Part shown: in pieces, positions 1 to 7,442 of the stretch
How positions within the stretch are numbered: the stretch's first letter is position 1
Layout: every line of letters starts with the position of its first letter
NCBI GenBank assembly: GCA_947305815.1
Contig: CAMZEI010000005.1
Span: 1 to 33,808, forward strand
DNA from: an uncultured Bacteroidales bacterium
Lineage (GTDB): Bacteria; Bacteroidota; Bacteroidia; Bacteroidales; UBA932
Length of the DNA: 33,808 bases
Direction of reading: 5' to 3'
Made by a program: the position numbers and the translations under genes
The notes under the pieces: model-generated
The model's input: the letters and a program-made list of their open reading frames with translations, nothing else
Databases searched by the model: none
What the model was told of the DNA's origin: nothing

Positions 1-102
1 ACCGCGGGTGGCAGTGCCGCCCTTACCGGAACCCTGGCCGCGTCCTACGCGCTTACTGGTCTTGGTTGAGCCCTGTGCGGGAGTCAAATTGGAAAGTTTC
101 AT
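1..102 (-). CDS. rplO: 50S ribosomal protein L15 (N-terminal part, cut by window edge)
   Basis: Only the first 34 codons lie in the window; the gene continues past position 1. The start codon is the ATG read from 102 down to 100, and the peptide opens MKLSNLTPAQGSTK and continues into a Gly/Arg-rich stretch (VGRGQGSGKGGTATRG), the typical L15 N-terminus that threads into 23S rRNA. It follows rpmD by 13 nt, the usual spc-operon order L30-L15. It is too short for the ORF-length filters often used but is clear by sequence and position. Truncation is due to the window, not to a mutation. Confidence 0.93.
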   Translation of the reverse strand, partial: MKLSNLTPAQGSTKTSKRVGRGQGSGKGGTATRG

Positions 103-115
103 ATCTGCGTCCTCC

Positions 116-298
116 TTAGTCTTTTTCTTCAACTTTTACGAGATGGGCAACCTTTGCAAGCTGACCCATGGTGATGGGAGTCTTCTCGACTTCGACGGTC
201 TGGTGCATCCTGCGGATACCGAGGGCGCGAAGGTTGGCCTTCTGGCGCTTGGTCTCACCGTTGATGCTGACGGTCTGGGTAATAATGAGTTTTGCCAT
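116..298 (-). CDS. rpmD: 50S ribosomal protein L30
   Basis: A 60-residue protein, the normal length for bacterial L30, a small globular protein of the large subunit. The N-terminal MAKLIITQTVS strand and the central LRALGIRRMHQTVEV segment (about residues 23-37) are family hallmarks. It lies between rpsE (12 nt upstream) and rplO (13 nt downstream), the canonical spc order. It is presumably translated from the long polycistronic mRNA that starts ahead of rplP. Confidence 0.96.
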   Translation of the reverse strand: MAKLIITQTVSINGETKRQKANLRALGIRRMHQTVEVEKTPITMGQLAKVAHLVKVEEKD

Positions 299-310
299 AT
301 CTGAAGTCTC

Positions 311-829
311 CTATCCGTTAAAAACTTTGCTCATGGAGATACCGCGAAGTCCGGCCACCGTGTAGGCGTCCCTCATCTCGGTAAGGGCAGCGATAGTCGC
401 CTTGACGAGGTTGTGGGGGTTCGAAGAACCCTTGGACTTCGCAAGAACGTTCTGTACGCCTGCCGACTCGAACACTGCACGCATAGCACCGCCGGCCTTT
501 ACACCGGTACCGGGAGCTGCGGGCTTCATGAATACCCTGGAGCCGCCGAACTTGGCTTCCTGCTCGTGGGGAATGGTGGTGTTGATGATGGGAATCTTTA
601 CGAGATTCTTCTTGGCATCCTCGACGCCCTTGGCGATGGCCGCGGTAACTTCGTTGGCCTTGCCAAGACCATAGCCAACCACACCGTTCTCGTCACCCAC
701 AACGACGATAGCGGCGAAGCGGAAGTGACGACCACCCTTGGTCACCTTGGTGACCCTCTGGATAGCTACCAGTCTGTCCTTGAGCTCAAGGTCAGACGTC
801 TTTACTCTTTTAACATTTGTGTTTGCCAT
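311..829 (-). CDS. rpsE: 30S ribosomal protein S5
   Basis: A 172-residue S5, a small-subunit protein involved in decoding fidelity and mRNA helicase activity at the entry tunnel. The N-terminal double-stranded-RNA-binding-like domain is visible ([20 protein letters not shown], about residues 17-36), followed by a Gly-rich loop ([16 protein letters not shown]) and the C-terminal domain with [15 protein letters not shown] and [13 protein letters not shown]. It is 11 nt downstream of rplR and upstream of rpmD. Nothing unusual is seen in length or motifs. Confidence 0.97.
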   Translation of the reverse strand: MANTNVKRVKTSDLELKDRLVAIQRVTKVTKGGRHFRFAAIVVVGDENGVVGYGLGKANEVTAAIAKGVEDAKKNLVKIPIINTTIPHEQEAKFGGSRVFMKPAAPGTGVKAGGAMRAVFESAGVQNVLAKSKGSSNPHNLVKATIAALTEMRDAYTVAGLRGISMSKVFNG

Positions 830-840
830 AGTCTGTATTA

Positions 841-1203
841 TTAGAAGTCGAGACCACCTTCACGTGCGGCCTGAGCCAAACTCTTGACACGTCCGTGGAA
901 GAGATAACCTCCGCGGTCGAAACATACGGCCTTGATGCCGGCTGCCTGAGCCCTCTCGGCGATGGCCTTGCCTACTACGGCTGCGGCCTCGATGCCGGTC
1001 TTGCCCTTGCACTCGGGAGCGAGAGTCTTCTCAAGAGAAGAAGCTGCTGCGAGGGTGCGGCCCTGCTCGTCATCAATTACCTGACAATATATCTGCTTGT
1101 TGGAGCGGAAAACAACGAGGCGGGGACGCTCGGCGGTACCGCTGAGTTTCTTGCGGATGCGGAAATGTATCCTTTTCCTTCTTTCAATTCTGCTTAATGC
1201 CAT
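841..1203 (-). CDS. rplR: 50S ribosomal protein L18
   Basis: A 120-residue L18, the 5S rRNA-binding protein of the central protuberance. The basic N-terminus ([19 protein letters not shown]) and the [20 protein letters not shown] core (about residues 27-46) are diagnostic, as is the C-terminal [26 protein letters not shown]. It sits between rplF (16 nt) and rpsE (11 nt) in the conserved order. In the ribosome it acts with L5, encoded four genes upstream. Confidence 0.97.
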   Translation of the reverse strand: MALSRIERRKRIHFRIRKKLSGTAERPRLVVFRSNKQIYCQVIDDEQGRTLAAASSLEKTLAPECKGKTGIEAAAVVGKAIAERAQAAGIKAVCFDRGGYLFHGRVKSLAQAAREGGLDF

Positions 1204-1219
1204 AATTGTGTCCTCCTAA

Positions 1220-1780
1220 TTATTTAGCCGCTGCTGTCTTGCCGGCCTTGCGACGCAGGGTCTCACCGACAAACTTGATACCCTTGCCCTTGTACGGCTC
1301 AGGCTTGCGGAATGAACGTATCTTGGCTGCAACCTGTCCGACAAGCTGCTTGTCGCAGCTCTTAAGGACAAGCTTGGGGTTCTCACCCTTCTTCACATCG
1401 GGGACCTCAGCCTTAACTTCGGGAGGAAGCATCATCTGGATCTCGTGCGAATAGCCGAGGGAGAAAGTGATGAGCTGACCGGCGACGGCTACACGGTAAC
1501 CGACACCTACGAGCTCCTGCTTGATTTCGAAGCCCTCGGAGACGCCGACCACCATGTTGTGGACGAGTGCGCGGTACAGGCCGTGCATCGAACGGTGGCG
1601 AGGCTGATCAGTGGGGCGCTCGAACTTGATCTGATTGTCCTCAACGGTGACCTTGATGTCGGGATCAACTTTCTGCGACATTTCACCGAGAGGTCCTTTA
1701 ACCTTCACCACGTTGCCGTCAAGTATCTCTACGGACACTCCGGTCGGAAGGCTTACAGGCAATTTACCAATTCGTGACAT
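1220..1780 (-). CDS. rplF: 50S ribosomal protein L6
   Basis: A 186-residue L6 with the expected duplicated fold: an N-terminal half beginning MSRIGKLPVSLPTGVSVEI, and a C-terminal half with the rRNA-binding signature (KSCDKQLVGQVAAKIRSFRKPEPYKGKGIKF, about residues 140-170). L6 lies near the sarcin-ricin loop and the factor-binding site. It is 14 nt downstream of rpsH and 16 nt upstream of rplR. The C-terminal tail ends in a short Ala/Lys stretch. Confidence 0.97.
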   Translation of the reverse strand: MSRIGKLPVSLPTGVSVEILDGNVVKVKGPLGEMSQKVDPDIKVTVEDNQIKFERPTDQPRHRSMHGLYRALVHNMVVGVSEGFEIKQELVGVGYRVAVAGQLITFSLGYSHEIQMMLPPEVKAEVPDVKKGENPKLVLKSCDKQLVGQVAAKIRSFRKPEPYKGKGIKFVGETLRRKAGKTAAAK

Positions 1781-1794
1781 AATCTATATTATAA

Positions 1795-2190
1795 TTAACA
1801 TACGTAGCACAAAACTTCACCGCCGACGCCAAGCTCCTTGGCTTCCTTGTCGGTGATGACACCCTTGGACGTGGAGAGGATGGCGATGCCGAGTCCGTTG
1901 AGGACGCGGGGCATGTTCTCTACGCCGGCGTACTGCCTCAGACCGGGAGACGATACCCTCTCTATCTGCTTGACAGCGGGCATCTTGGTCTGAGGATGAT
2001 ACTTGAGAGCGATCTTGATAGTATTGTAAGGAGTACCCTCGACCACCTTGTAGCTGAGGATATAGCCCTTCTCACAGAGGATCTGGGTGATGGCGACCTT
2101 CATCTTGGACGAAGGGACCTCCACGACCTTCTTACCGGCCATATAACCGTTGCGGATCCTGGTGAGGTAATCTGCGATTGGATCAGTCAT
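1795..2190 (-). CDS. rpsH: 30S ribosomal protein S8
   Basis: A 131-residue S8, a primary 16S rRNA-binding protein. It begins MTDPIADYLTRIRNGYMAGK and ends with the conserved STSKGVITDKEAKELGVGGEVLCYV rRNA-binding segment. In E. coli S8 also represses the spc operon by binding the rplE leader region; whether that holds in Bacteroidota is not known from this sequence. It is 23 nt downstream of rpsN, the usual order. Confidence 0.97.
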   Translation of the reverse strand: MTDPIADYLTRIRNGYMAGKKVVEVPSSKMKVAITQILCEKGYILSYKVVEGTPYNTIKIALKYHPQTKMPAVKQIERVSSPGLRQYAGVENMPRVLNGLGIAILSTSKGVITDKEAKELGVGGEVLCYVC

Positions 2191-2213
2191 ATTGTTTGTC
2201 TTTAATTATTATA

Positions 2214-2483
2214 CTACCAACTAGCCTTCTTTACGCCGGGGATGAGGCCCTGGGAGGCCATCTCACGGAACTGGATGCGGCTCAGTCCGAACGCCCTCAT
2301 ATATCCCTTGGGGCGACCGGTGAGGGAGCAGCGGTTGTGAAGGCGGACAGGGGAAGCGTTCTTGGGGAGCTTGTCGAGAGCAGCCCAGTCGCCGGCCTCT
2401 TTGAGAGCCTTGCGCTTCTCTGCGTACTTAGCAACTAATTTGGCGCGCTTTACCTCGCGGGCTTTCATTGATTCCTTTGCCAT
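2214..2483 (-). CDS. rpsN: 30S ribosomal protein S14 (zinc-independent form)
   Basis: An 89-residue S14. The C-terminal signature [20 protein letters not shown] (about residues 51-70) is present. Only one cysteine occurs there, so this is the long C-minus type without the CxxC-CxxC zinc ribbon of the 61-residue form. It lies 6 nt downstream of rplE and upstream of rpsH, as in other Bacteroidales. S14 binds the head of the 30S subunit. Confidence 0.97.
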   Translation of the reverse strand: MAKESMKAREVKRAKLVAKYAEKRKALKEAGDWAALDKLPKNASPVRLHNRCSLTGRPKGYMRAFGLSRIQFREMASQGLIPGVKKASW

Positions 2484-2489
2484 AGTATC

Positions 2490-3086
2490 TTATTTGTTGT
2501 GTTTCTTGAACGGAAGTCCGAAGGCGGCGAGAAGTGCGCGGCACTCTTCGTCGGTGCGGGCCGAGGTTACGAAAGTGATCTCCATACCGTGGATACGGGG
2601 GTTCTTGTCGATGTCGACCTCAGGGAAGATTATCTGCTCCTTGAGTCCGAGGGTGTAGTTGCCGCGGCCGTCCATGTTCTCGGCGATACCGTTGAAGTCA
2701 CGGATACGAGGGAGGGTGACGCGGATGAGCTTCTCGAGGAACTCATACATCTTGACATCGCGCAGGGTCACCTTGGTGCCCACTGCCATGCCCTTACGAA
2801 GCTTGAAGTTGGAGATATCCTTGCGGGAGGAGGTGATGATGGCTTTCTGGCCGGTGATGAGAGCGAGCTCAGCCGCTGCTTCCTCAACGATCTTGCGGTC
2901 CTGGGTTGCGGAACCGACACCTTCGTTGACGGTGATCTTGAGAAGGCGGGGAGCCTGCATCACGGTGGTATAGCCAAACTGCTTTACGAGCTCGGGGACG
3001 ATCTGGTCCTTGTAGAGAGCCTTCAGTGCAGGAGTGTATCCCTTAGGGACAGCCACTGCTACGGGTGCTTCATTTTTCTTTGCCAT
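2490..3086 (-). CDS. rplE: 50S ribosomal protein L5
   Basis: A 198-residue L5, the 5S rRNA-contacting protein of the central protuberance. Family motifs include LLKITVNEGVGSA (about residues 48-60), GMAVGTKVTLR (99-109) and IRDFNGI (127-133). It is roughly 18 residues longer than the E. coli protein because of an Ala/Val-rich N-terminal extension before YTPALKALYKDQIVPEL. Internal starts would remove the extension, but the first ATG has an in-register position only 2 nt after rplX and is preferred. Confidence 0.96.
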   Translation of the reverse strand: MAKKNEAPVAVAVPKGYTPALKALYKDQIVPELVKQFGYTTVMQAPRLLKITVNEGVGSATQDRKIVEEAAAELALITGQKAIITSSRKDISNFKLRKGMAVGTKVTLRDVKMYEFLEKLIRVTLPRIRDFNGIAENMDGRGNYTLGLKEQIIFPEVDIDKNPRIHGMEITFVTSARTDEECRALLAAFGLPFKKHNK

Positions 3087-3088
3087 AA

Positions 3089-3406
3089 TTATTTGATCTC
3101 CTCACCGGATTTTTTAGCGTAACGAACTTTCTTTCCGTCCTCGATACGGCGGCCGATGCGGGTGGGCTTGCCACTCTTAGGGTCGATGAGATTGAGGTTG
3201 GAAACATGGATGGGAGCCTCCTGCTTGATGATTCCGCCCTGAGGCTGCTTGGAATTGGGCTTGGTGTGCCTGCTGACGACGTTGATGCCCTCAACGATTG
3301 CACGGTCCTTCTCGGGAATCACTGTAAGGACCTTACCGGTCTTGCCCTTGTCGTTTCCGGCATTCACATACACGGTGTCGCCTTTCTTGATATGCATCTT
3401 TTTCAT
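3089..3406 (-). CDS. rplX: 50S ribosomal protein L24
   Basis: A 105-residue L24, an assembly-initiating protein of the large subunit. The KOW motif is clear ([23 protein letters not shown], about residues 7-29) followed by [14 protein letters not shown]. It is 12 nt after rplN and 2 nt before rplE. Length and motifs are normal. Confidence 0.96.
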   Translation of the reverse strand: MKKMHIKKGDTVYVNAGNDKGKTGKVLTVIPEKDRAIVEGINVVSRHTKPNSKQPQGGIIKQEAPIHVSNLNLIDPKSGKPTRIGRRIEDGKKVRYAKKSGEEIK

Positions 3407-3418
3407 GATTCTAATGTA

Positions 3419-3784
3419 TTAAAGGACCTCCGGTGCCAGTGAAACGATTTTCATGAAGTTTTCGCGAAGTTCCCTCGCGACGGGGCCGAAGATACGGGTT
3501 CCGCGGAGCTCTCCTGCATTGTTGAGGAGGACGCAGGCGTTGTCGTCGAAACGGATGTAGGAACCGTCAGCGCGACGGACTTCCTTCTTGGTCCTGACGA
3601 CTACAGCCTTGGAGACCGTGCCTTTCTTGGCCTCACCGCCGGGGATAGCGCTCTTGATTGCCACGACGATCTGGTCGCCCACGGTGGCATAACGGTGGTT
3701 GGTTCCGCCAAGCACACGGATGCAAAGGACTTCCTTGGCTCCGCTGTTGTCGGCAACCTGTAAACGTGTTTCCTGCTGTATCAT
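3419..3784 (-). CDS. rplN: 50S ribosomal protein L14
   Basis: A 121-residue L14. It opens [24 protein letters not shown], the highly conserved family N-terminus, and ends with [25 protein letters not shown]14 lies at the subunit interface and contacts 16S rRNA helix 14. It starts 1 nt after the rpsQ stop, so translation is probably coupled. Confidence 0.97.
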   Translation of the reverse strand: MIQQETRLQVADNSGAKEVLCIRVLGGTNHRYATVGDQIVVAIKSAIPGGEAKKGTVSKAVVVRTKKEVRRADGSYIRFDDNACVLLNNAGELRGTRIFGPVARELRENFMKIVSLAPEVL

Positions 3785-3785
3785 A

Positions 3786-4040
3786 TTACTTGGCTTTTTC
3801 TACGATTTCTACTAATCTCCAGTTCTTGGTCTTGCTCAGAGGACGGGTCTCCATAATACGGACGGTATCACCGACTCCGCACTCATTCTTCTCGTCATGG
3901 GCGACGAACTTGGTGGTCTTCTTGACGAACTTGCCGTACAGGGGGTGCTTCTCCTTGATCTCGACGGCGACAACGATGGACTTGTCCATCTTGGCGCTAA
4001 CCACTGTTCCTACTCTTTCCTTACGAAGATTTCTTTCCAT
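3786..4040 (-). CDS. rpsQ: 30S ribosomal protein S17
   Basis: An 84-residue S17, an early-assembling 16S rRNA-binding protein with an OB fold. The motifs [19 protein letters not shown] and [29 protein letters not shown] are diagnostic. It lies between rpmC (13 nt) and rplN (1 nt) in the standard order. Confidence 0.97.
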   Translation of the reverse strand: MERNLRKERVGTVVSAKMDKSIVVAVEIKEKHPLYGKFVKKTTKFVAHDEKNECGVGDTVRIMETRPLSKTKNWRLVEIVEKAK

Positions 4041-4053
4041 AAGTCAGTCGATT

Positions 4054-4248
4054 TTAGTTCTGTTTTTCTTTTTCAGCAAGGATAGTGATCATGAGAGCTA
4101 TATCCCTTCTGGTCTTACTAATCTTGGAGGTGTCCTCCAGCGGAGAGATTGCGTGATTGAGTTTCATGGTGTCGAGGTTGTTCTTCTCGACCTGGATACG
4201 GTCGCGGAGGTCTGCTACAGACATCTCGCGTGCTTCTGCTGCTTTCAT
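4054..4248 (-). CDS. rpmC: 50S ribosomal protein L29
   Basis: A 64-residue helical protein matching L29: an EAREMSVADLRDRI N-terminal helix and a C-terminal helix with KISKTRRDIALMITILAEK. L29 lies near the peptide exit tunnel, beside L23. It is 17 nt downstream of rplP and 13 nt upstream of rpsQ. Confidence 0.95.
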   Translation of the reverse strand: MKAAEAREMSVADLRDRIQVEKNNLDTMKLNHAISPLEDTSKISKTRRDIALMITILAEKEKQN

Positions 4249-4265
4249 TAGTCTTCTCCGATTAA

Positions 4266-4685
4266 TTATTCAACATAATCCCTGCGGACCACGAACTTGG
4301 TGGCGACGGGAAGTTTACCGGCGGCGAGCCTCATTGCCTCCTTGGCGGTGGCAAGCGATACGCCCTCAGCCTCGAACAGGATACGTCCCGGAGTGATAGG
4401 GGCTACGAATCCGTAAGGATCACCCTTACCTTTACCCATACGGGTATCGAGAGGTTTCTTGGTCACAGGCTTGACAGGGAAGACTCTGATCCAAATCTGG
4501 CCCTCACGGTTCATACGACGGGAGATGGCCTGACGTGCTGCCTCAATCTGCTGGGCTGTAAGCCAGCAATTCTCAAGGGTCTTGATACCGAAGGAACCGA
4601 ATGCAAGCTGATTTCCCCTCTGGGAGTTGCCCTTCATGCGGTTCTTCTGTTCCCTTCTGAACTTGGTTCTTTTAGGTTGTAACAT
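4266..4685 (-). CDS. rplP: 50S ribosomal protein L16 (first gene of the downstream half-operon)
   Basis: A 139-residue L16 opening [19 protein letters not shown] and containing [20 protein letters not shown] (about residues 69-88) near the A-site tRNA contact. In most bacteria rplP directly follows rpsC. Here upstream of rplP is a 286-nt noncoding gap with its own promoter and a hairpin, then unrelated genes; rpsC lies about 10 kb away. So rplP has become the first gene of a separate transcription unit running through the spc genes. Confidence 0.97.
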   Translation of the reverse strand: MLQPKRTKFRREQKNRMKGNSQRGNQLAFGSFGIKTLENCWLTAQQIEAARQAISRRMNREGQIWIRVFPVKPVTKKPLDTRMGKGKGDPYGFVAPITPGRILFEAEGVSLATAKEAMRLAAGKLPVATKFVVRRDYVE

Positions 4686-4732
4686 CTCTGTATTACTTTA
4701 AAAAATATTTCCTTTTTGTCCGTAATCGACTG

Positions 4733-4768
4733 AAAATCAGCGCTCTACGCTATTCTAGAGCCGATTTT
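4733..4768 (-). other. Stem-loop in the leader of the rplP half-operon
   Basis: The inverted repeat has two stacked arms: AAAATC (4733-4738) with GATTTT (4763-4768), and GCTCTA (4742-4747) with TAGAGC (4756-4761). A 3-by-1-nt internal loop separates them and the apical loop is 8 nt. It lies between the predicted transcription start (about 4772) and the rplP start codon (4685), so it would be in the 5' leader of the mRNA. It is not followed by a T-run on the minus strand, so it does not look like a terminator. A ribosomal-protein binding site is an inference only. Confidence 0.55.
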
Positions 4769-4775
4769 TGGATTG

Positions 4776-4805
4776 CAAAGATAGTCATTTTTTCGCAAAC
4801 TCAAA
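4776..4805 (-). promoter_or_regulatory. Promoter of the rplP-rpmC-...-rplO unit (Bacteroidetes type)
   Basis: On the minus strand TATCTTTG (4783 to 4776) matches the Bacteroidetes -7 consensus TAnnTTTG, with TTTG (4805 to 4802) 18 nt upstream as the -33 element. The predicted leader to rplP is about 85-90 nt. The rest of the 4686-4971 gap holds the divergent DUF4294 promoter and AT-rich sequence with no other feature I recognise. Confidence 0.75.
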
Positions 4806-4955
4806 GGGGAAATGCAAAATTTTTGCAATATTTTCGACGCGAAATCTGGGTAGTCAAATTCCCTCATTTCAAGCATTTGCGGATTTGGTGAAAATTTTTT
4901 TCGCCGCCGTTTCGACACGCCCGAAATCGCCCTGAAAGCATAGCATCATTTTTGC

Positions 4956-4963
4956 TAACTTTG
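4956..4963 (+). promoter_or_regulatory. -7 promoter element of the DUF4294 gene
   Basis: TAACTTTG matches TAnnTTTG and ends 8 nt before the ATG at 4972, so the transcript should have a leader of only a few nucleotides. I see no good TTG -33 box at the usual spacing, so the promoter may be weak or need an activator. Confidence 0.6.
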
Positions 4964-4971
4964 TCATCCGG

Positions 4972-5655
4972 ATGAAATGGAAACCCGTAATACTGGCGCT
5001 GGGAGCGATGCTCGCGATGGCACCTGAACTGACGCAGGCGCAGGAGCGCCCCGGAAGCCTCATGGTCTATGAGGTGGTCCAGGGCGACACAGTGTATTAC
5101 GATATCCTTGCCGAGTCGCGCATAATAGGACGCCGCAAACGCAGCGGCAAGAAGGAATGGCGCCGTTACTACCGGCTGATTTACAATTTCAATAAAGTCT
5201 ATCCCTACGCGCTTGTATGCCGTGATCTGATTGCTCAGGCGGACAGCACGATAGCCGCCGATGTCACTCGCCGCAGCGAACGCAACGAATACATCAACGC
5301 GGTTGAGCGAGAGCTCCTCCGGAGCTTCGAGAAGGATATCCGTCAGATGACCATATCACAGGGCGTCCTGCTGCTGCGCCTGATTGACCGCGAGTGCGGC
5401 AAGACCGGCTACGACATCATCAAGGAATACGAGAGCGGCTTCGCTGCCGGCTTCTGGCAGCTTATCGCAAAACTCTTCGACCAGAACCTCAAATCACACT
5501 ATGACCCGGAGGGCATAGACATTGAGACTGAGGAGCTTATCTATATCTGGGAGAGCGGTCAGTGGGACGGTCTGTATCGCAGCGTATTCGGCGTGGATCC
5601 GCCTGAGACGGTGGTCGCCAAGACCCGCCTGGAGACCGAAGTCCAGCACCGCTAA
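4972..5655 (+). CDS. DUF4294 family protein, predicted exported
   Basis: A 227-residue protein with an N-terminal signal peptide (Lys at positions 2 and 4, hydrophobic stretch about residues 6-18, likely cleavage near AQAQ/E at about 23-25), then a mostly charged domain. The segment YYRLIYNFNKVYPYALVCRDLI (about residues 64-85) and the helical MTISQGVLLLRLIDRECGKTGYDIIKEY region are typical of DUF4294, a Bacteroidota family of unknown function. It stands alone on the plus strand between rplP and lpxH. Its last 119 nt overlap the convergent lpxH frame. It is the first gene of the block that separates the two ribosomal half-operons. No catalytic motif is visible. Confidence 0.85.
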   Translation: MKWKPVILALGAMLAMAPELTQAQERPGSLMVYEVVQGDTVYYDILAESRIIGRRKRSGKKEWRRYYRLIYNFNKVYPYALVCRDLIAQADSTIAADVTRRSERNEYINAVERELLRSFEKDIRQMTISQGVLLLRLIDRECGKTGYDIIKEYESGFAAGFWQLIAKLFDQNLKSHYDPEGIDIETEELIYIWESGQWDGLYRSVFGVDPPETVVAKTRLETEVQHR

Positions 5656-6391
5656 TCGTAAGCGACCCGGTGGCGGTGTCGAAGAGGGCGTGGGGGGTGT
5701 CGCCGTCAATCCAGTCGTCGAGGATTATGAAACGGGCTCCGGAAGGCAGGCTCATGCGTACGTCCTCGTGGAAGTGCCCGAAGATAAAGAAGTCAACATG
5801 CCGCTCAGCATCCACCGATGAGGCGAAGCGGTACAGAGGCTCGCTCTCGCCGGCAAACTTGTAACCGTTTCCCTTCTTGACCTTGCGGCTGCTGCCCGAC
5901 CAACGGTCGGCGAGCCCGAACGCCAGCCAGGGATGCAGGCCGCTGAACAGGCAGCGCAGCACCCGGTTGCGGAACACCCACAGCAGGAAGCGGTAGCCTC
6001 TCTTGGCGCCACCAAGCTCATCCCCGTGGCCCAGGCAGAAGGATTTCCCTCCAATTTCAGTAAAGTAAGGCTGATCGATGCGGTGTATCCCAAGGCTCTC
6101 GAAATAGCTGTAGCACCACATGTCGTGGTTGCCGGGGATGAAATACACCTCAATCCCCTCATCCATCATGTGCACGAGCTGAGCAATCACGCGCGCTCCC
6201 CTGCGGGGCACCACGTCGCGGTACTCGTACCAGAAATCCCAGATGTCTCCGAGCAGGTACAGGGCCTTGGTCTCGGGTCCTGTCATGGACTTGAGGCAGG
6301 CAAGCAGGCGCTCCTCGCGGCCCTGCCCGTCAGAGCCGGGAAGCCCCAGATGGACATCCGCCAGGAAATATACGAGATGACGCTCAGCCAT
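5537..6391 (-). CDS. lpxH: UDP-2,3-diacylglucosamine diphosphatase (calcineurin-like phosphoesterase)
   Basis: LpxH hydrolyses UDP-2,3-diacylglucosamine to lipid X and UMP in lipid A synthesis, at the inner face of the membrane. The di-metal calcineurin motifs are all present: DVH (12-14), GDIWDFW (48-54), GNHD (87-90), GHGDE (121-125) and GHFHED (205-210). It is last in the ftsX-DUF3098-uppP-lpxH unit, 3 nt after uppP. At 284 residues it is longer than most relatives: the family-like part ends around residue 247 (GDTPHALFDTATGSLTISGAG), and the remaining Arg/Pro-rich tail is encoded antisense to the end of the DUF4294 gene. The tail looks like acquired readthrough sequence. Confidence 0.88.
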   Translation of the reverse strand: MAERHLVYFLADVHLGLPGSDGQGREERLLACLKSMTGPETKALYLLGDIWDFWYEYRDVVPRRGARVIAQLVHMMDEGIEVYFIPGNHDMWCYSYFESLGIHRIDQPYFTEIGGKSFCLGHGDELGGAKRGYRFLLWVFRNRVLRCLFSGLHPWLAFGLADRWSGSSRKVKKGNGYKFAGESEPLYRFASSVDAERHVDFFIFGHFHEDVRMSLPSGARFIILDDWIDGDTPHALFDTATGSLTISGAGLRSPGGSWRPPSQADPRRIRCDTDRPTDRSPRYR

Positions 6392-6394
6392 ATA

Positions 6395-7207
6395 CTATAA
6401 TTGAGTGATTATTACGATAATACCAACTATCGCGCAATAGAGGGCGAACCAGCTCAGGCGTGCCCTGCGCACCAGCTCAAGCATCAGCTTGCAGGCAAGC
6501 AGTCCGGATGCGAAAGCCGAGACGAAGCCCAGCGCCAGCGGCAGCAGCCCTATGGTCGAAGCCGCCGCATCGCCGCCGACTATATCGAGGAAAGCCTCCC
6601 CCAGTATGGGCACCAGCACCATGAGGAAGGAGAATCCTGCCGCAGTCTTGCGGTCCACGCCGCAGAGCAGTCCGGTACTGATTGTGGCCCCGGAACGGGA
6701 CAGGCCCGGAATCACTGCGACCGCCTGGGCGAGTCCCATGATGAAGGCCTGCAGCCAGCTTATACGGCCGTATCCTTCTGCCTCACCGGAATCCTCGGTC
6801 TGCTGGGCCGTACGCGCACGGTCCGAAGCGAACAGCAGTGCGGCGGTCACCAGCAGGGCGATGCCGACAACCAGCAGCGATGAGAAGAGCTCCTCCACAT
6901 AATCCTTGAGGAACACGCCTACAAAGAGTACCGGCACCATCGAAAGCGCTATCTTGAGTATAAACTCTGTCTCAGCGTTGTATTTAAATCTGAAAAGCCC
7001 TTTGAGCAGGTCCCATATCATCCTGCGGAACACCACTATCGTAGCGCAGACCGTCGCCGCATGGACGGTGACCTCAAACACCAGGTCACCCGAAGCCTCG
7101 ATGCCGAGCAGCTCCCGGCCAATCGCAAGGTGACCGCTGCTGCTCACCGGGAGGAACTCAGTAAGTCCCTGTACCAGACCCAGAATTATAGCTTCAAACC
7201 ACTCCAT
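6395..7207 (-). CDS. uppP: Undecaprenyl-diphosphate phosphatase UppP/BacA
   Basis: A 270-residue polytopic membrane protein that dephosphorylates undecaprenyl pyrophosphate, recycling the lipid carrier for peptidoglycan and O-antigen export; overproduction gives bacitracin resistance in other bacteria. Both active-site motifs are present: LTEFLPVSSSGH (15-26) and PGLSRSGATIS (167-177, with the catalytic Arg at 171). About seven to eight hydrophobic segments follow the family pattern. The ATG overlaps the DUF3098 stop by one base (TAATG), which suggests translational coupling. lpxH follows 3 nt later. Confidence 0.96.
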   Translation of the reverse strand: MEWFEAIILGLVQGLTEFLPVSSSGHLAIGRELLGIEASGDLVFEVTVHAATVCATIVVFRRMIWDLLKGLFRFKYNAETEFILKIALSMVPVLFVGVFLKDYVEELFSSLLVVGIALLVTAALLFASDRARTAQQTEDSGEAEGYGRISWLQAFIMGLAQAVAVIPGLSRSGATISTGLLCGVDRKTAAGFSFLMVLVPILGEAFLDIVGGDAAASTIGLLPLALGFVSAFASGLLACKLMLELVRRARLSWFALYCAIVGIIVIITQL

Positions 7208-7440
7208 TACTCTTCTTCCTTGTCAGAGGGTCTGCGCATGATGGCGACCACTATTACTATTATGCCTGCGAGAATCACAATGGGAGCAGCCACCAGACGG
7301 CGGAAGTCGAACATTGCGTAGTTGAACACCTTAGGGTCGGTCACTCCGCCTCCGGAGAGGAGGATGAACCCGGCTATCATGACCACCACTCCGGCAATGA
7401 GGAGCAGTATGCTTTTCTTGGTAAGTGCAAGTTTGTCCAT
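7207..7440 (-). CDS. DUF3098 family small membrane protein
   Basis: A 77-residue protein starting MDKLALTKKSILLL. It has two membrane segments (about residues 9-29 and 48-67) separated by a loop with FNYAMFDFRRLVAAPIVIL, and ends in a short charged tail. This fits DUF3098, a Bacteroidota family of unknown function usually found between ftsX and uppP, as here. A longer frame upstream to 7665 exists but is antiparallel to no family sequence and overlaps ftsX out of frame, so the start at 7440 is chosen: it is 2 nt after the ftsX stop. A link to division or the lipid carrier is suggested only by context. Confidence 0.85.
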   Translation of the reverse strand: MDKLALTKKSILLLIAGVVVMIAGFILLSGGGVTDPKVFNYAMFDFRRLVAAPIVILAGIIVIVVAIMRRPSDKEEE

Positions 7441-7442
7441 TT

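Noticed and set aside
4813..4827. Palindrome TGCAAAA-T-TTTTGCA in the gap between rplP and the DUF4294 gene
   Set aside because: The single-base centre cannot form an RNA hairpin loop, and AT-rich palindromes of this size are expected by chance; no second copy was seen.
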